64,000 nt of DNA from Epilithonimonas zeae (GCF_023278365.1 NZ_CP075338.1:744001-808000), one strand, 5' to 3'. Positions 36,683 to 44,616 are shown, numbered from the stretch's first letter. Made by a program: numbers and translations. Notes: generated by a model from the sequence alone, not told the origin.

Positions 36683-36860
36683 TGTTATAGGGAATCTGGT
36701 AAATTCAAAATGTAACACGGAATAAACAGTTGATGCTCACGCTTATGGCGTGGGCTATTCTTGTTTGTGTTACAGGGCTTACCAGAGCCTCCTATTGGCA
36801 AATTAAGTTATAGTTCCACGCTTTCTGCATTTTATAATCCTCACTCTGGAACTAGTGAGC
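36683..36860 (+). ncRNA. Candidate structured RNA with nested stems and a predicted pseudoknot
   Basis: Three nested stems are seen: TCTGGTAA/TTACCAGA (36695-36702 with 36779-36786), TGTAACAC/GTGTTACA (36711-36718 with 36767-36774) and GCTCACGC/GCGTGGGC (36735-36742 with 36748-36755, one G-U pair). Downstream, a 6-bp hairpin (36840-36845 with 36854-36859) has a loop whose TGGAACT (36847-36853) pairs with AGTTCCA at 36812-36818, a pseudoknot. It ends 17 bp before a small exported protein's start. It is either a cis-regulatory leader or a separate RNA; no protein frame crosses it. Confidence 0.6.
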
Positions 36861-36876
36861 ATTAAAATTCAAAGTC

Positions 36877-37251
36877 ATGAAATTTTTTTTTACAATTTCA
36901 GTATTTATTTTTACTGGACTCTTTAATTCTCTAAATGCACAGTATAGAAAACCAAGACAAGGCTGGATTGAGCCAACTAATCAGGAATTTACGATGAAGA
37001 TTCTTGCCGAGAAAGAGGCTAGATACAAAGAAAATGTTAGTCAAGTTGTAGCTCTAAACAAAGAAATAAACCTCCTTATTCGCATTCAATCTAAAAATGG
37101 TTTATCTGAATCTCAACTATCTTACATCAAGTCATATCAGAATGCTATAATTAAGATAAATAATTCCAATTATGATTACGGAAATTCCAATGTAACTCAA
37201 TCTGTGCTAAATTATCTCCAACAATTTTATGATGAAATATATTCTTGGTAA
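36877..37251 (+). CDS. Small secreted hypothetical protein
   Basis: A 124-residue protein with a signal peptide (MKFFFTISVFIFTGLFNSLNAQ). The mature part starts YRKPRQGWIEPTNQEFTMKILAEKEARYKENV and is helical, with one short Q/N/Y-rich tail. No family recognised. It directly follows the candidate structured RNA and may be controlled by it. Confidence 0.65.
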   Translation: MKFFFTISVFIFTGLFNSLNAQYRKPRQGWIEPTNQEFTMKILAEKEARYKENVSQVVALNKEINLLIRIQSKNGLSESQLSYIKSYQNAIIKINNSNYDYGNSNVTQSVLNYLQQFYDEIYSW

Positions 37252-37267
37252 TGTAAAAAAACATAAG

Positions 37268-37633
37268 ATGAAAAAATATATATTTTCCTTAGCGTTGGCA
37301 ATATCTATAAATGGCTATTGTCAGGAATTTAATTGCACAGACATTACCAGATTTAAGCTATACAATATTTATCAACAAAATGAAGGAATTTTCAGGGTTA
37401 AAAAAGATAACATTGATTATATCTCAAATATTATTAGTAGGACAAAAATCGAAACATTGAGACAAATTTGTATTAACAATTGGAATAATTATAATAACTA
37501 CGGAATCCAATATATGTTTGAAAGATATATCAGAAATTATGGTTACATAGACAAGAATTATTATATAGAAAATATTCAATATCTAGAAATTTTAAGCTAT
37601 TTAAAATTTTCAATACAAAAGAGATTAAATTGA
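37268..37633 (+). CDS. Small secreted hypothetical protein
   Basis: A 121-residue protein. The ATG at 37268 gives a signal peptide (MKKYIFSLALAISINGYCQ); the frame reaches back to 37229, overlapping the preceding gene. The mature part is helical and rich in N, Y and I, with three Cys in the whole protein. It starts 16 bp after the preceding exported protein, so they are likely one operon. Function unknown. Confidence 0.6.
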   Translation: MKKYIFSLALAISINGYCQEFNCTDITRFKLYNIYQQNEGIFRVKKDNIDYISNIISRTKIETLRQICINNWNNYNNYGIQYMFERYIRNYGYIDKNYYIENIQYLEILSYLKFSIQKRLN

Positions 37634-37742
37634 ATTTTACATAAGTTACTTAAAACTACCCATACAAAAACCAAATTGTTTGATTGAATTAATCCTACCA
37701 AGACATAAATAATATCTAACACATAAATAATAACCAAAAATC

Positions 37743-38183
37743 ATGAGAAAACAATTTACAAACAAGATATTACTAATGCTTTTTGCATTAATAACAATTT
37801 CGTGCGAAAATAATGACACTTCAAATTCAACCTCAGTAAATATTACGGGAAAATGGATTTTAGCTTCTTATAGAATCTCAAACTTTGAAAATACTGGAAC
37901 TACAGTTGATGATTGGGAATCCACAATTCCCAGACCAACATTTGAATTTAAAAACAACAATAGTGTTGTAGATAACCTAATTAATGGTAAGTTACGTGAA
38001 ATGACATACGAAATAAAAGGTAATAGTATTTTATTTCAAAAATCAATAGCTTACGAAACACACAATTCTTTTACATATAAAATTACTGGGTCAAGATTGG
38101 AACTGAAGAGAGAAGACAGACATACATTACAAAATGGAAATTTATTTGTAGAATCAACAGAAGTAATTTTAATAAAGCAATAA
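37743..38183 (+). CDS. Lipocalin-like hypothetical lipoprotein
   Basis: A 146-residue lipoprotein (LLMLFALITISCEN, Cys21). The mature part has the pattern of lipocalin-like Bacteroidota lipoproteins: an early NITGKWILASYR strand, TFEFKNNNSVVDN, MTYEIKGNSILFQ, and YKITGSRLELKR near the end. The pattern is seen; ligand and role are unknown. It ends before a clear terminator at 38206. Confidence 0.65.
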   Translation: MRKQFTNKILLMLFALITISCENNDTSNSTSVNITGKWILASYRISNFENTGTTVDDWESTIPRPTFEFKNNNSVVDNLINGKLREMTYEIKGNSILFQKSIAYETHNSFTYKITGSRLELKREDRHTLQNGNLFVESTEVILIKQ

Positions 38184-38205
38184 AACTATCACCTCGATAA
38201 TATCG

Positions 38206-38236
38206 AATCGTTGCAATTATGCGACGATTTTTTTTA
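38206..38236 (+). terminator. Terminator of the small exported protein genes
   Basis: AATCGTTGC (38206-38214) with GCGACGATT (38221-38229), one mismatch, then a run of T. Confidence 0.75.
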
Positions 38237-38286
38237 TTTTTTTGGAAACTCATTAAAATATATGAATACACTAACTATATGATTTG

Positions 38287-38328
38287 TTCCCCCTACCATA
38301 AGATGGTATTTTGCTGATTCCCCCTGCC
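38287..38328. repeat. Direct repeats at the integrase 3' side
   Basis: TTCCCCCTACC (38287-38297) and TTCCCCCTGCC (38318-38328) are 31 bp apart, with a small TACCAT/ATGGTA inverted repeat between them. The C-rich sequence stands out in this AT-rich element. Binding by an element protein is possible; no function is shown. Confidence 0.4.
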
Positions 38329-38349
38329 CAACTGCCACAAGGATAATTT

Positions 38350-39567
38350 TCACCATGCATCGCTTAACTTCCTAGCTGTATCTTCACTCGCATACTTCAC
38401 ATACCCTTGGAAAACACTAAAGTCTTCGTGACCTGTAATCTGCATAATTTCAAGTGGGTCTAGCCCCTTCTTCAAACATTCTATTATAAAAAATCTTCTA
38501 CCATAATGAAATGTGATCCATTGATACAACGGTTTTTTGATAGCTTCTATATCACCCTTATAATTTTTCTGGTTAATTAGTGTTACCTTATTTACCTCAG
38601 CTTTTATTAGAATCTTTGTAAGGTGCTTATTGATAGTTTGATTAGTAAAACTTTTGCCAACCCCATAAAGATTATGAAATTCTTTAATGTACAATATAGC
38701 CCTATCTGACATAGGTATAATTTCAGGTGTATTTTTCTTTATATTTCTAAAATGATATTTCCCGTCAATTATTTGTTCATAATTAATCAATGAAACGTCT
38801 GAATATCGAAGACCTGTTAAACAGCTGATACAGAACAATCTTCGACTTATGTCCAAATTAATATCATTGGACAAATCAACATTTAATACTTTATCGAAAT
38901 CTTCCTCCCTAAAATCTACAAATTGACCCTTCTCATGCTCCCTTGTTAACATCTCAAAAATTCTATTTTTATGATAATGTCTATCATAGGTAAATTTTAA
39001 GAAAGCTTTCATATTCTTGATCTGCTTTGATCTTGTATTAGACTTCTGCTTACAATCTATTTTTAAATAGTTAATAAAACCATCAAAGAAACTTAAATCC
39101 AAATCATCAAATGATAAATCGCTTCTTTGCGTAGTACTTGAAAAGGATTTAAGATGATTTCTAAGCGTAGTGTATGCTTTTATTGTACCTTCTTTAAAGC
39201 TGCTTCTTTTTAATTCTATGAATTTTTCAAGAGTTTTATCAACTGTAAGATCATTTTCAGAGTTTTCAAATTTGCCTGTTAGAAAAGATTTTATCTCTCT
39301 AAAAAATCTCTCACTATTGGATTTATCAAATTCTACAAAATTTTTTGTATACAATGAAAGTATTTTAGACTCAATTGTATTAAGTATCTTATTTAAATTA
39401 AATGAATTTGCCATACTTGGCTTTGCTCGCATATTGTTTCTATTCCAGTGCTTACAACCAATTTTTTGTTGTGTGGAATATTTGGCTCTCTTTCCATTGA
39501 GACTGATAGCAACCAAAATCAGTGATTCTGAAGCTTTTGGTTCTTTTAAATAGAAATTAATTTTCAT
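38350..39567 (-). CDS. Tyrosine recombinase (integrase) of the element
   Basis: A 405-residue phage-type integrase of the Bacteroidota kind. The N-terminal part is an arm-binding and SAM-like core-binding region (TVDKTLEKFIELKRSSFKEGTIKAYTTLRNHLKSF). Catalytic residues are seen in order: Arg in SCLTGLRYSD, H-x-x-R in FHYGRRFFI, His in QITGHEDF and the nucleophile Tyr in QGYVKYA. I place the start at 39567, giving MKINFYLKEPKASESLILVAISLNG; the frame opens a few codons earlier. It reads away from the tRNA 180 bp away and probably catalyses insertion there. Confidence 0.93.
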   Translation of the reverse strand: MKINFYLKEPKASESLILVAISLNGKRAKYSTQQKIGCKHWNRNNMRAKPSMANSFNLNKILNTIESKILSLYTKNFVEFDKSNSERFFREIKSFLTGKFENSENDLTVDKTLEKFIELKRSSFKEGTIKAYTTLRNHLKSFSSTTQRSDLSFDDLDLSFFDGFINYLKIDCKQKSNTRSKQIKNMKAFLKFTYDRHYHKNRIFEMLTREHEKGQFVDFREEDFDKVLNVDLSNDINLDISRRLFCISCLTGLRYSDVSLINYEQIIDGKYHFRNIKKNTPEIIPMSDRAILYIKEFHNLYGVGKSFTNQTINKHLTKILIKAEVNKVTLINQKNYKGDIEAIKKPLYQWITFHYGRRFFIIECLKKGLDPLEIMQITGHEDFSVFQGYVKYASEDTARKLSDAW

Positions 39568-39581
39568 AATAGTACTATTTG

Positions 39582-39611
39582 GTGACACTTTATTTTACTG
39601 CGTGGACACTT
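39582..39611. promoter_or_regulatory. Repeats upstream of the integrase gene, candidate arm or operator sites
   Basis: GTGACACTT (39582-39590) and GTGGACACTT (39602-39611) are near-direct repeats 20 bp apart, just upstream of the integrase start and between it and the tRNA. They may be arm-type integrase sites or autoregulatory sites. Confidence 0.4.
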
Positions 39612-39666
39612 ATAGGGACATAATGTTATGAATATAACTGAACAAACCTAAAATTAAATATACAAA

Positions 39667-39703
39667 AAAATCCTTGCATTACTAATGAATACAAGGATTT
39701 TAT
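39667..39703 (-). terminator. Minus-strand terminator between tRNA and integrase
   Basis: A 10-bp perfect stem (39667-39676 with 39692-39701) whose T-run reads on the minus strand. It lies just inside the element, so it would stop tRNA transcription before the integrase gene in the inserted state. Confidence 0.75.
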
Positions 39704-39744
39704 GTTCAGCTATGTTTAGTCAATTTTAACTAAGTTTAGCTTTA

Positions 39745-39759
39745 TGTGGTCCCACCTGG
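39745..39759. repeat. Right attachment site inside the tRNA 3' end
   Basis: TGTGGTCCCACCTGG, identical to 23676-23690. It covers the acceptor 3' strand and part of the T-arm of the tRNA, the classic target of tyrosine recombinases. Confidence 0.85.
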
Positions 39760-39820
39760 GCTCGAACCAGGGACCACCTGATTATGAGTCAGGTGCTCTA
39801 ACCAACTGAGCTATAGGACC
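39747..39820 (-). tRNA. tRNA with CAU anticodon (elongator Met or Ile2)
   Basis: A 74-nt cloverleaf on the minus strand. The acceptor stem GGTCCTA pairs with TGGGACC, the D-arm is AGCTCAGTTGGTTAGAGC, the anticodon arm CCTGACTCATAATCAGG has CAU, and the T-arm holds GGTTCGAGCC. CCA is not encoded. CAU could be elongator Met or lysidine-modified Ile2; the GACTCATAATC anticodon loop recalls E. coli Ile2, but I cannot decide. It is the intact copy beside the element. Confidence 0.95.
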
Positions 39821-39882
39821 TCGAAATTTGGTTAAATTTTGTGTGTGCAAAAATAACAAAATTTCTTTATCTACCAAACCTT

Positions 39883-40281
39883 TTAAGGTTTTTCTTGACA
39901 CAATTCTACCAATACTCCATTAGTTGATTTAGGATGTAAAAAGACAACTAATTTATTATCAGCACCTTCTTTGGGTTCTTCTGAGATGAAAATAAATCCT
40001 TCTTTTTTTAGTCTCTCAATCTCATTATGGATATTTTCTACTCCAAATGCAATATGATGGATTCCTTCTCCTTTTTTCTCTAGAAATTTTGTTATTGGAC
40101 TTTCTGGATTTGTAGCTTCCAAAAGTTCGATTTTACTTTCTCCAAGTTCGTAGAATGATGTTGTCACACCCTCTCTTTCTACCGATTCCTGTTTGTAATT
40201 TGGTTTTCCTAAAAGTCGGGCAAACAGATCATCAGAATCTGATAGAGATTTGACTGCGATACCGAGATGTTCTATTTTCAT
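39883..40281 (-). CDS. mce: Methylmalonyl-CoA epimerase
   Basis: A 132-residue VOC-fold epimerase that interconverts the two methylmalonyl-CoA stereoisomers in propionate metabolism. The metal ligands are visible: H4 in EHLGIAVKSL, H in GIHHIAFGVENI and E in VLVELCQE. YELGESKIELLEATNPESPITKFLEKKGEGIHH is the characteristic stretch. Its minus-strand orientation matches tpiA, from which it is separated by about 260 bp. Confidence 0.92.
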   Translation of the reverse strand: MKIEHLGIAVKSLSDSDDLFARLLGKPNYKQESVEREGVTTSFYELGESKIELLEATNPESPITKFLEKKGEGIHHIAFGVENIHNEIERLKKEGFIFISEEPKEGADNKLVVFLHPKSTNGVLVELCQEKP

Positions 40282-40537
40282 TTTGTGATTTTATTTTAGA
40301 AAAGGAAAGATATGGATAAAGTTCAATTGTTGACAAAATTGGTTTGGATGACAAAATCCATAGCCCCGATTGCAACGACATCCTTTTTTGTTTTTGTTCC
40401 TCAGTTCGATTGAATGACAAATCTTCTAAAAACAAAAAAGATATAGTGGAAAGCGGGATTAAGCTCCTTAAAAAAAATTGTCAAATCGAAAAAACTTTGG
40501 TTACACCAGTTCTTCGATTTGACAAAATGTTATTTTA

Positions 40538-41299
40538 TTAAGAATTGAATCCTTCGATAATCTTGGAAAAATCTTCGATTTTAAGTGCTGCACCGCCAAT
40601 CAAACCGCCATCAACATCTGGCTGAGAGAAGATTTCTTTAGCGTTGTCCGGCTTCACACTTCCTCCGTAAAGGATAGAAACTTCGTCAGCAACTTCTTTT
40701 CCGTATTTGTCAGCAATCAGACTTCTGATGTAAGCGTGAACTTCCTGTGCCTGCTCTGCAGTCGCTGTTTCGCCGGTTCCGATAGCCCAAACTGGTTCGT
40801 AAGCAATGACTACTTTTTTGATTTCCTCAGCGGAAAGTGTGAAAAGAGCAGTTTCTGTTTGGTTTTTTACAACTTCGAAATGCCTTCCTGCTTTTCTTTC
40901 TTCTAATTTTTCGCCATTGCAATAGATTGGCGTCAAACCTTTGTCCAAAAGTGCTTTTACTTTTCTGTTGGCATGGCTGTCGGTTTCTCCGTGGAAAGTT
41001 CTTCTCTCAGAATGCGAAACCAGACTTCCGTCTGCATCAACAGAAGTCAACATATCAACAGAAATTTCGCCCGTGTAAGCGCCACTTGCATACTCAGAAA
41101 CGTCCTGAGCAAAAACGCCTACTTCCCCATTTTTGAAAACTTCTTTCGCAGTTGTAAGATACAAAGCTGGTGGAGCAATGTAAACCTCACAGTTGGTCGT
41201 GTTATTTTTTTTGTATTCCAAGAGCTGAGCCATCAATTCTTGCGCTTCAGCATAAGATTTGTTCATTTTCCAGTTTCCTGCAACAATGTTCTTTCTCAT
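40538..41299 (-). CDS. tpiA: Triosephosphate isomerase
   Basis: Glycolytic and gluconeogenic isomerase of dihydroxyacetone phosphate and glyceraldehyde 3-phosphate. A complete 253-residue TIM barrel: NWKMNKSYAEA at the start (Lys), SHSERR with the electrophilic His, YEPVWAIGTGETAT with the catalytic Glu and flexible loop, and LYGGSVKPDNAKEI with GGLIGGAALK for phosphate binding. It lies 7 bp after the TerB-like gene in a four-gene minus-strand run. Confidence 0.97.
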   Translation of the reverse strand: MRKNIVAGNWKMNKSYAEAQELMAQLLEYKKNNTTNCEVYIAPPALYLTTAKEVFKNGEVGVFAQDVSEYASGAYTGEISVDMLTSVDADGSLVSHSERRTFHGETDSHANRKVKALLDKGLTPIYCNGEKLEERKAGRHFEVVKNQTETALFTLSAEEIKKVVIAYEPVWAIGTGETATAEQAQEVHAYIRSLIADKYGKEVADEVSILYGGSVKPDNAKEIFSQPDVDGGLIGGAALKIEDFSKIIEGFNS

Positions 41300-41306
41300 T
41301 ATATTT

Positions 41307-41657
41307 TTAATTTAAGTTCCAAATGTTTTTTAATAATGTGTAGAATTGATGTTCTTCATCACTTACTTCATTATCAGCTTTAATCAGTGATTTTGCAAAC
41401 TGAATAAAGTCTTTTCTTTCCGCTTCTGTAGAATCGTCTTCAAAACATTTTGCGTGAAATTCAAAATGGTCTTTCCACTGGTCGGAAGTGAGTTGTGCAA
41501 TGATTTCCAATTCGTCATCCAAATTGAGACGGAACGGAAATTCTTCCGCCATATATTCCTGAACTTTAAGACCTTCTTCCGGTTTGATAATGCCATCCAC
41601 AGCGGACAAAATCATTAATAAATGATAGCCTGCGATAGGTTTATTTGATTTTCTCAT
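41307..41657 (-). CDS. TerB-like protein
   Basis: A 116-residue all-helical protein of the TerB/DjlA N-terminal type, with LLMILSAVDGIIKPEEGLKVQEYM near the start and FAKSLIKADNEVSDEEHQFYTLLKNIW near the end, both with the acidic A/AD-G/N-x-V/I helix turns typical of the family. No membrane part. It sits between the DoxX-type gene and tpiA, 7-8 bp from each, so it is part of that operon. A role in tellurite resistance is not implied. Confidence 0.8.
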   Translation of the reverse strand: MRKSNKPIAGYHLLMILSAVDGIIKPEEGLKVQEYMAEEFPFRLNLDDELEIIAQLTSDQWKDHFEFHAKCFEDDSTEAERKDFIQFAKSLIKADNEVSDEEHQFYTLLKNIWNLN

Positions 41658-41665
41658 TATATAAT

Positions 41666-42742
41666 TTAATCTTGATTTAAATAATCTTTTGCTCCTAATT
41701 TTTCCACTATTTTTCCTTTTTCCAAAATCAATATAAAAGGATTACTTCTCGCGATGGTTTTGATTGCGATTTCGTCCATTAGATAATTTGGGATTTGTTT
41801 ATAGAAATTAGGCTGTGTGCTGATTCCGTAGACTTTTGCTTTTTCAGTCAAAGCTTTAGTTTCTGTTTTTTTAACCAACTCGGAATCTGCTTCTTTTGGT
41901 TTGTAGGTAAACACTAAAACAATTCTTGGTTCCTTCAGGATTTCGTCTGTAATTGGATTTCCATTGGCATCTTCGACTTTGAATTTCGAAATCTCAGACT
42001 CGTAACCTTTTTTAGCGATTTCAGAAGTTGTTTTTCCGTCTTCGATTTGCCAGCTGGTATCTTTCCAATATTCTTTGTTGATGTATTCGTCCTGATCTAC
42101 TTTTTTAACCTCGTTGGTTTTAGAATTTTTAAGTGAATAAAAAGTCTTATATTCAGAAGGATTTTGTGCTATCTTTTGTTTCTCATCCGCTAAATCAGTT
42201 CCAATAGAATAAGCTCTGAAATCTATCATCGGCTCGTGAGCAATTCCTCTGTACATCACGAAAATCATGATCAAAACAAAAACACCTAGCAATGGTAATT
42301 TTCCAAATCTTACCTTTTCATCTTCTTCTCTTTTTCTATAAAGAAAAGCTAATACGATTAATAAAACCAAAAGTGTAATATCTTTCCAGAATGATTGCCA
42401 AGGCGTGAATTTCAGTGCATCTCCGAAACATCCACAATCTGTTACAACATTATAATAAGCTGAATAAAACGTAAGAAAACCAAAGAAAACGCAAAGTCCG
42501 ATCAGTGCATAAAGCGTTTCTTTAAGCTTGATTTTCATCAATAACATAAATCCTAAAACCAACTCCAGAACAACAACAATGATTGAAAATGCCAAAGCAT
42601 ATTTTTCCAAAAACGGTAAATTGAAAACAATTGGAGAGAAATACTCTTCCAGCTTGAAAGAGAATCCTTTTAAGTCAACTGCTTTTACAAATCCGGAAGC
42701 GATGAATATAAGTGCAACAATGTAGCGTAAAACTGCTTTCAT
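41666..42742 (-). CDS. DoxX-type membrane protein, BT_3928 family
   Basis: A 358-residue protein. The first half has four membrane helices of the MauE/DoxX type (LRYIVALIFIASGFVKAVDLKGFSFKLEEYF, with the C-G-C-F motif DCGCFGDALKFTPW). The second half is a soluble domain after a helix at about 150-165, with a late VLVFTYKPKEAD and a thioredoxin-like end (LILEKGKIVEKLGAKDYL). This matches the BT_3928 family of Bacteroidota; its function is not established. Co-transcribed with TerB and tpiA. Confidence 0.82.
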   Translation of the reverse strand: MKAVLRYIVALIFIASGFVKAVDLKGFSFKLEEYFSPIVFNLPFLEKYALAFSIIVVVLELVLGFMLLMKIKLKETLYALIGLCVFFGFLTFYSAYYNVVTDCGCFGDALKFTPWQSFWKDITLLVLLIVLAFLYRKREEDEKVRFGKLPLLGVFVLIMIFVMYRGIAHEPMIDFRAYSIGTDLADEKQKIAQNPSEYKTFYSLKNSKTNEVKKVDQDEYINKEYWKDTSWQIEDGKTTSEIAKKGYESEISKFKVEDANGNPITDEILKEPRIVLVFTYKPKEADSELVKKTETKALTEKAKVYGISTQPNFYKQIPNYLMDEIAIKTIARSNPFILILEKGKIVEKLGAKDYLNQD

Positions 42743-42756
42743 AATTTTTTTCGGTA

Positions 42757-43293
42757 TTAATTTTTAAATTTAATCAGACAAAAAACTGCATAATTCAGCA
42801 TATCAAAATAGTTGGCATCCAAACCTTCGGAAACCAAAGTCTTTCCTTGATTATCTTCTATCTGCTTAGTTCGCAAAACTTTTTGATAAATCAAATCTGT
42901 AATGGACGAAATTCTCATATCTCTCCAAGCTTCGCCATAATCGTGATTTTTGCGTTCCATCAATTCTTTTGCTTTTTGAGCGTAAGAATCATAAAGATTA
43001 ATGATTTCTTCTGGATTAGCATTTAGTTCATCAGAAAAACCTTTCTCCAACTGAATCAATCCAATAATAGAATAATTGATAATCGCAATGAATTCGTCTT
43101 CCTCGCTTTCATCCACCATTTTCACATCCGTCATTTGCAACGTTCTGATTCTGCTTACTTTGATGTAGATTTGGTCTGTAATAGAACTTGGACGAAGGAC
43201 GCGCCAAGCGGTTCCATAATCTTTCATTTTCTTTTGAAAAAGGTCTCTGCAAGCCTTGATAACGTCGTCAAACTGGGCGGATGTATTGTGCAT
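42757..43293 (-). CDS. DUF1599 domain protein with internal duplication
   Basis: A 178-residue protein made of two copies of one block: residues about 15-50 (FQKKMKDYGTAWRVLRPSSITDQIYIKVSRIRTLQ) and about 112-145 (MERKNHDYGEAWRDMRISSITDLIYQKVLRTKQIE). Both keep K-x-x-DYG-x-AWR-x-x-R-x-SSITD-x-IY-x-KV-x-R. The family is linked by name to nucleotide modification. The duplicated DYG/AWR residues probably form a binding site. First gene of the tpiA operon. Confidence 0.88.
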   Translation of the reverse strand: MHNTSAQFDDVIKACRDLFQKKMKDYGTAWRVLRPSSITDQIYIKVSRIRTLQMTDVKMVDESEEDEFIAIINYSIIGLIQLEKGFSDELNANPEEIINLYDSYAQKAKELMERKNHDYGEAWRDMRISSITDLIYQKVLRTKQIEDNQGKTLVSEGLDANYFDMLNYAVFCLIKFKN

Positions 43294-43392
43294 AAATCTG
43301 TCTAATTGGTCAAAGATACAAATTTAGTTGTTTTTAATTTTTGATTGCCAACCAGAAAAATTATCTATTTTTATGATTCTAAAATTTTTTTT

Positions 43393-44460
43393 ATGCGATT
43401 TGCCGTTTCTTTTTTTCTGATATCTTCTGTTTTTATCAATGCTCAACAGAAATTGGAACTGACAATAGAAATGGCCAATAAGCTTGCATCCATGCCTTTG
43501 AAATGCATCGATCAAGAATATCCGAATAAGACTGCACACGTCATCAATGCTGAAAAAGATGCGATTTTGACGCCAAAACAATTGCATCCTAGTTTTTATG
43601 GTTGTTTTGATTGGCACAGTTCTGTCCATGGACATTGGATGTTGATAAGATTATTGAGAACAATGCAGGATTTGGAAAATAAAGATAAAATTATTTCTAT
43701 TCTTGATGACTCTTTTTCACCTGAAAAAATCAAAGAAGAAGCGTCTTATTTTACCAAATATCAGGTGGCGCAGAATTTCGAGAGAACTTATGGCTGGGCT
43801 TGGATTTTGAAATTGGACGAAGAATTAGCAAGATGGAATCATCCAAAAGCCAAAGTCTGGCATCAAAATTTAAAACCTTTGACAGATGAAATTCTAAGAC
43901 TTTGGAAAGCCTATTTACCCAAACAAACCTACCCCAACAGAACTGGTGTTCATCCGAATACCGCATTTGCAATGAGTTTTGCAATCGATTGGGCAAGAGA
44001 AGTTGGAGATCAATCATTCGAGAAAGAATTATCTGAAAAAGCTAAAATTTTCTACTTAAATAACACTAAAACGCCAGCTTATCTGGAACCTGATGGAAGT
44101 GATTTCTTTTCACCAAGTCTGGAAATTGCAGAGTTGATGAGCAGAATTTTGCCTCAAAAGGAATTTGAAAAATGGCTTAATCAGTTTTATGAAAAAAGAA
44201 GTTTGGAAAATATTGAACAAATTCCTATTATAAGTGATGTTAATGACTATCAAACAGTTCATCTTGTGGGACTATCATTTTCGAAGGCTTGGGCAATGAA
44301 AAACATTATCAATGCCTTACCAGAAAAGAATTCCATCAGAAAGCAATTTGAGATGACTCGGGAAAAATTTATTGAAAACTCATTACCAATTATTTTTAAA
44401 GGCAATTATGGTGGTGACCATTGGTTAGCGAGTTTTGCGGTTTACGCAATGACGAATTAA
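43393..44460 (+). CDS. DUF2891 family protein, secreted
   Basis: A 355-residue protein. The ATG at 43393 begins a signal peptide (MRFAVSFFLISSVFINAQQ); the frame reaches back to a TTG at 43345, too close to the divergent gene. The family's conserved blocks are visible: HPSFYGCFDWHSSVHGHWML, RTYGWAWILKLDEEL, GVHPNTAFAMSFAIDWAR, PDGSDFFSPSLEIAELM and GGDHWLASFAVYAM. It is predicted to be an alpha/alpha toroid-like protein, perhaps acting on sugars; the reaction is unknown. Confidence 0.85.
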   Translation: MRFAVSFFLISSVFINAQQKLELTIEMANKLASMPLKCIDQEYPNKTAHVINAEKDAILTPKQLHPSFYGCFDWHSSVHGHWMLIRLLRTMQDLENKDKIISILDDSFSPEKIKEEASYFTKYQVAQNFERTYGWAWILKLDEELARWNHPKAKVWHQNLKPLTDEILRLWKAYLPKQTYPNRTGVHPNTAFAMSFAIDWAREVGDQSFEKELSEKAKIFYLNNTKTPAYLEPDGSDFFSPSLEIAELMSRILPQKEFEKWLNQFYEKRSLENIEQIPIISDVNDYQTVHLVGLSFSKAWAMKNIINALPEKNSIRKQFEMTREKFIENSLPIIFKGNYGGDHWLASFAVYAMTN

Positions 44461-44474
44461 AAATATAATTAATT

Positions 44475-44589
44475 TTTAAACCACATAAACACATAGAAAT
44501 TTATAGATATGTAATTTAAAAAAGATAAGTAGAATTAAAACTATTTTATCTTAGATTCAAGTAATAACCATGTTTCTATGTGGTTTAAA
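44475..44589. repeat. MITE-like inverted repeat
   Basis: A 13-bp perfect inverted repeat, TTTAAACCACATA (44475-44487) and TATGTGGTTTAAA (44577-44589), with a further shared ATAGAAA inside each arm. The total is 115 bp with a non-coding centre, between two plus-strand genes. It could be a mobile repeat copy or a large hairpin terminator. Confidence 0.55.
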
Positions 44590-44616
44590 TAAAGTATCAA
44601 TATTTCAAATTTTAAA

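Larger units (their letters stand above)
23676..39759. mobile_element. Integrative element in a CAU tRNA gene
   Basis: About 16 kb bounded by a 15-bp direct repeat. The right copy is the 3' end of an intact tRNA gene, and a tyrosine recombinase gene reads away from it. Inside are an excisionase-like HTH protein, a phage-type replication initiator, an S24 repressor with dinB and a DnaE-type polymerase, a probable defence ATPase and small exported proteins. No relaxase, conjugation or capsid genes are seen. It is therefore either mobilised by other elements or a satellite-like element. Confidence 0.85.

Noticed and set aside
36683-36860. Retron non-coding RNA
   Set aside because: No reverse transcriptase gene anywhere in the element, so the structured RNA cannot be a retron on present evidence.
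36877-37633. Toxin-antitoxin pair for the two small adjacent proteins
   Set aside because: Both carry signal peptides and neither shows a toxin or antitoxin domain.
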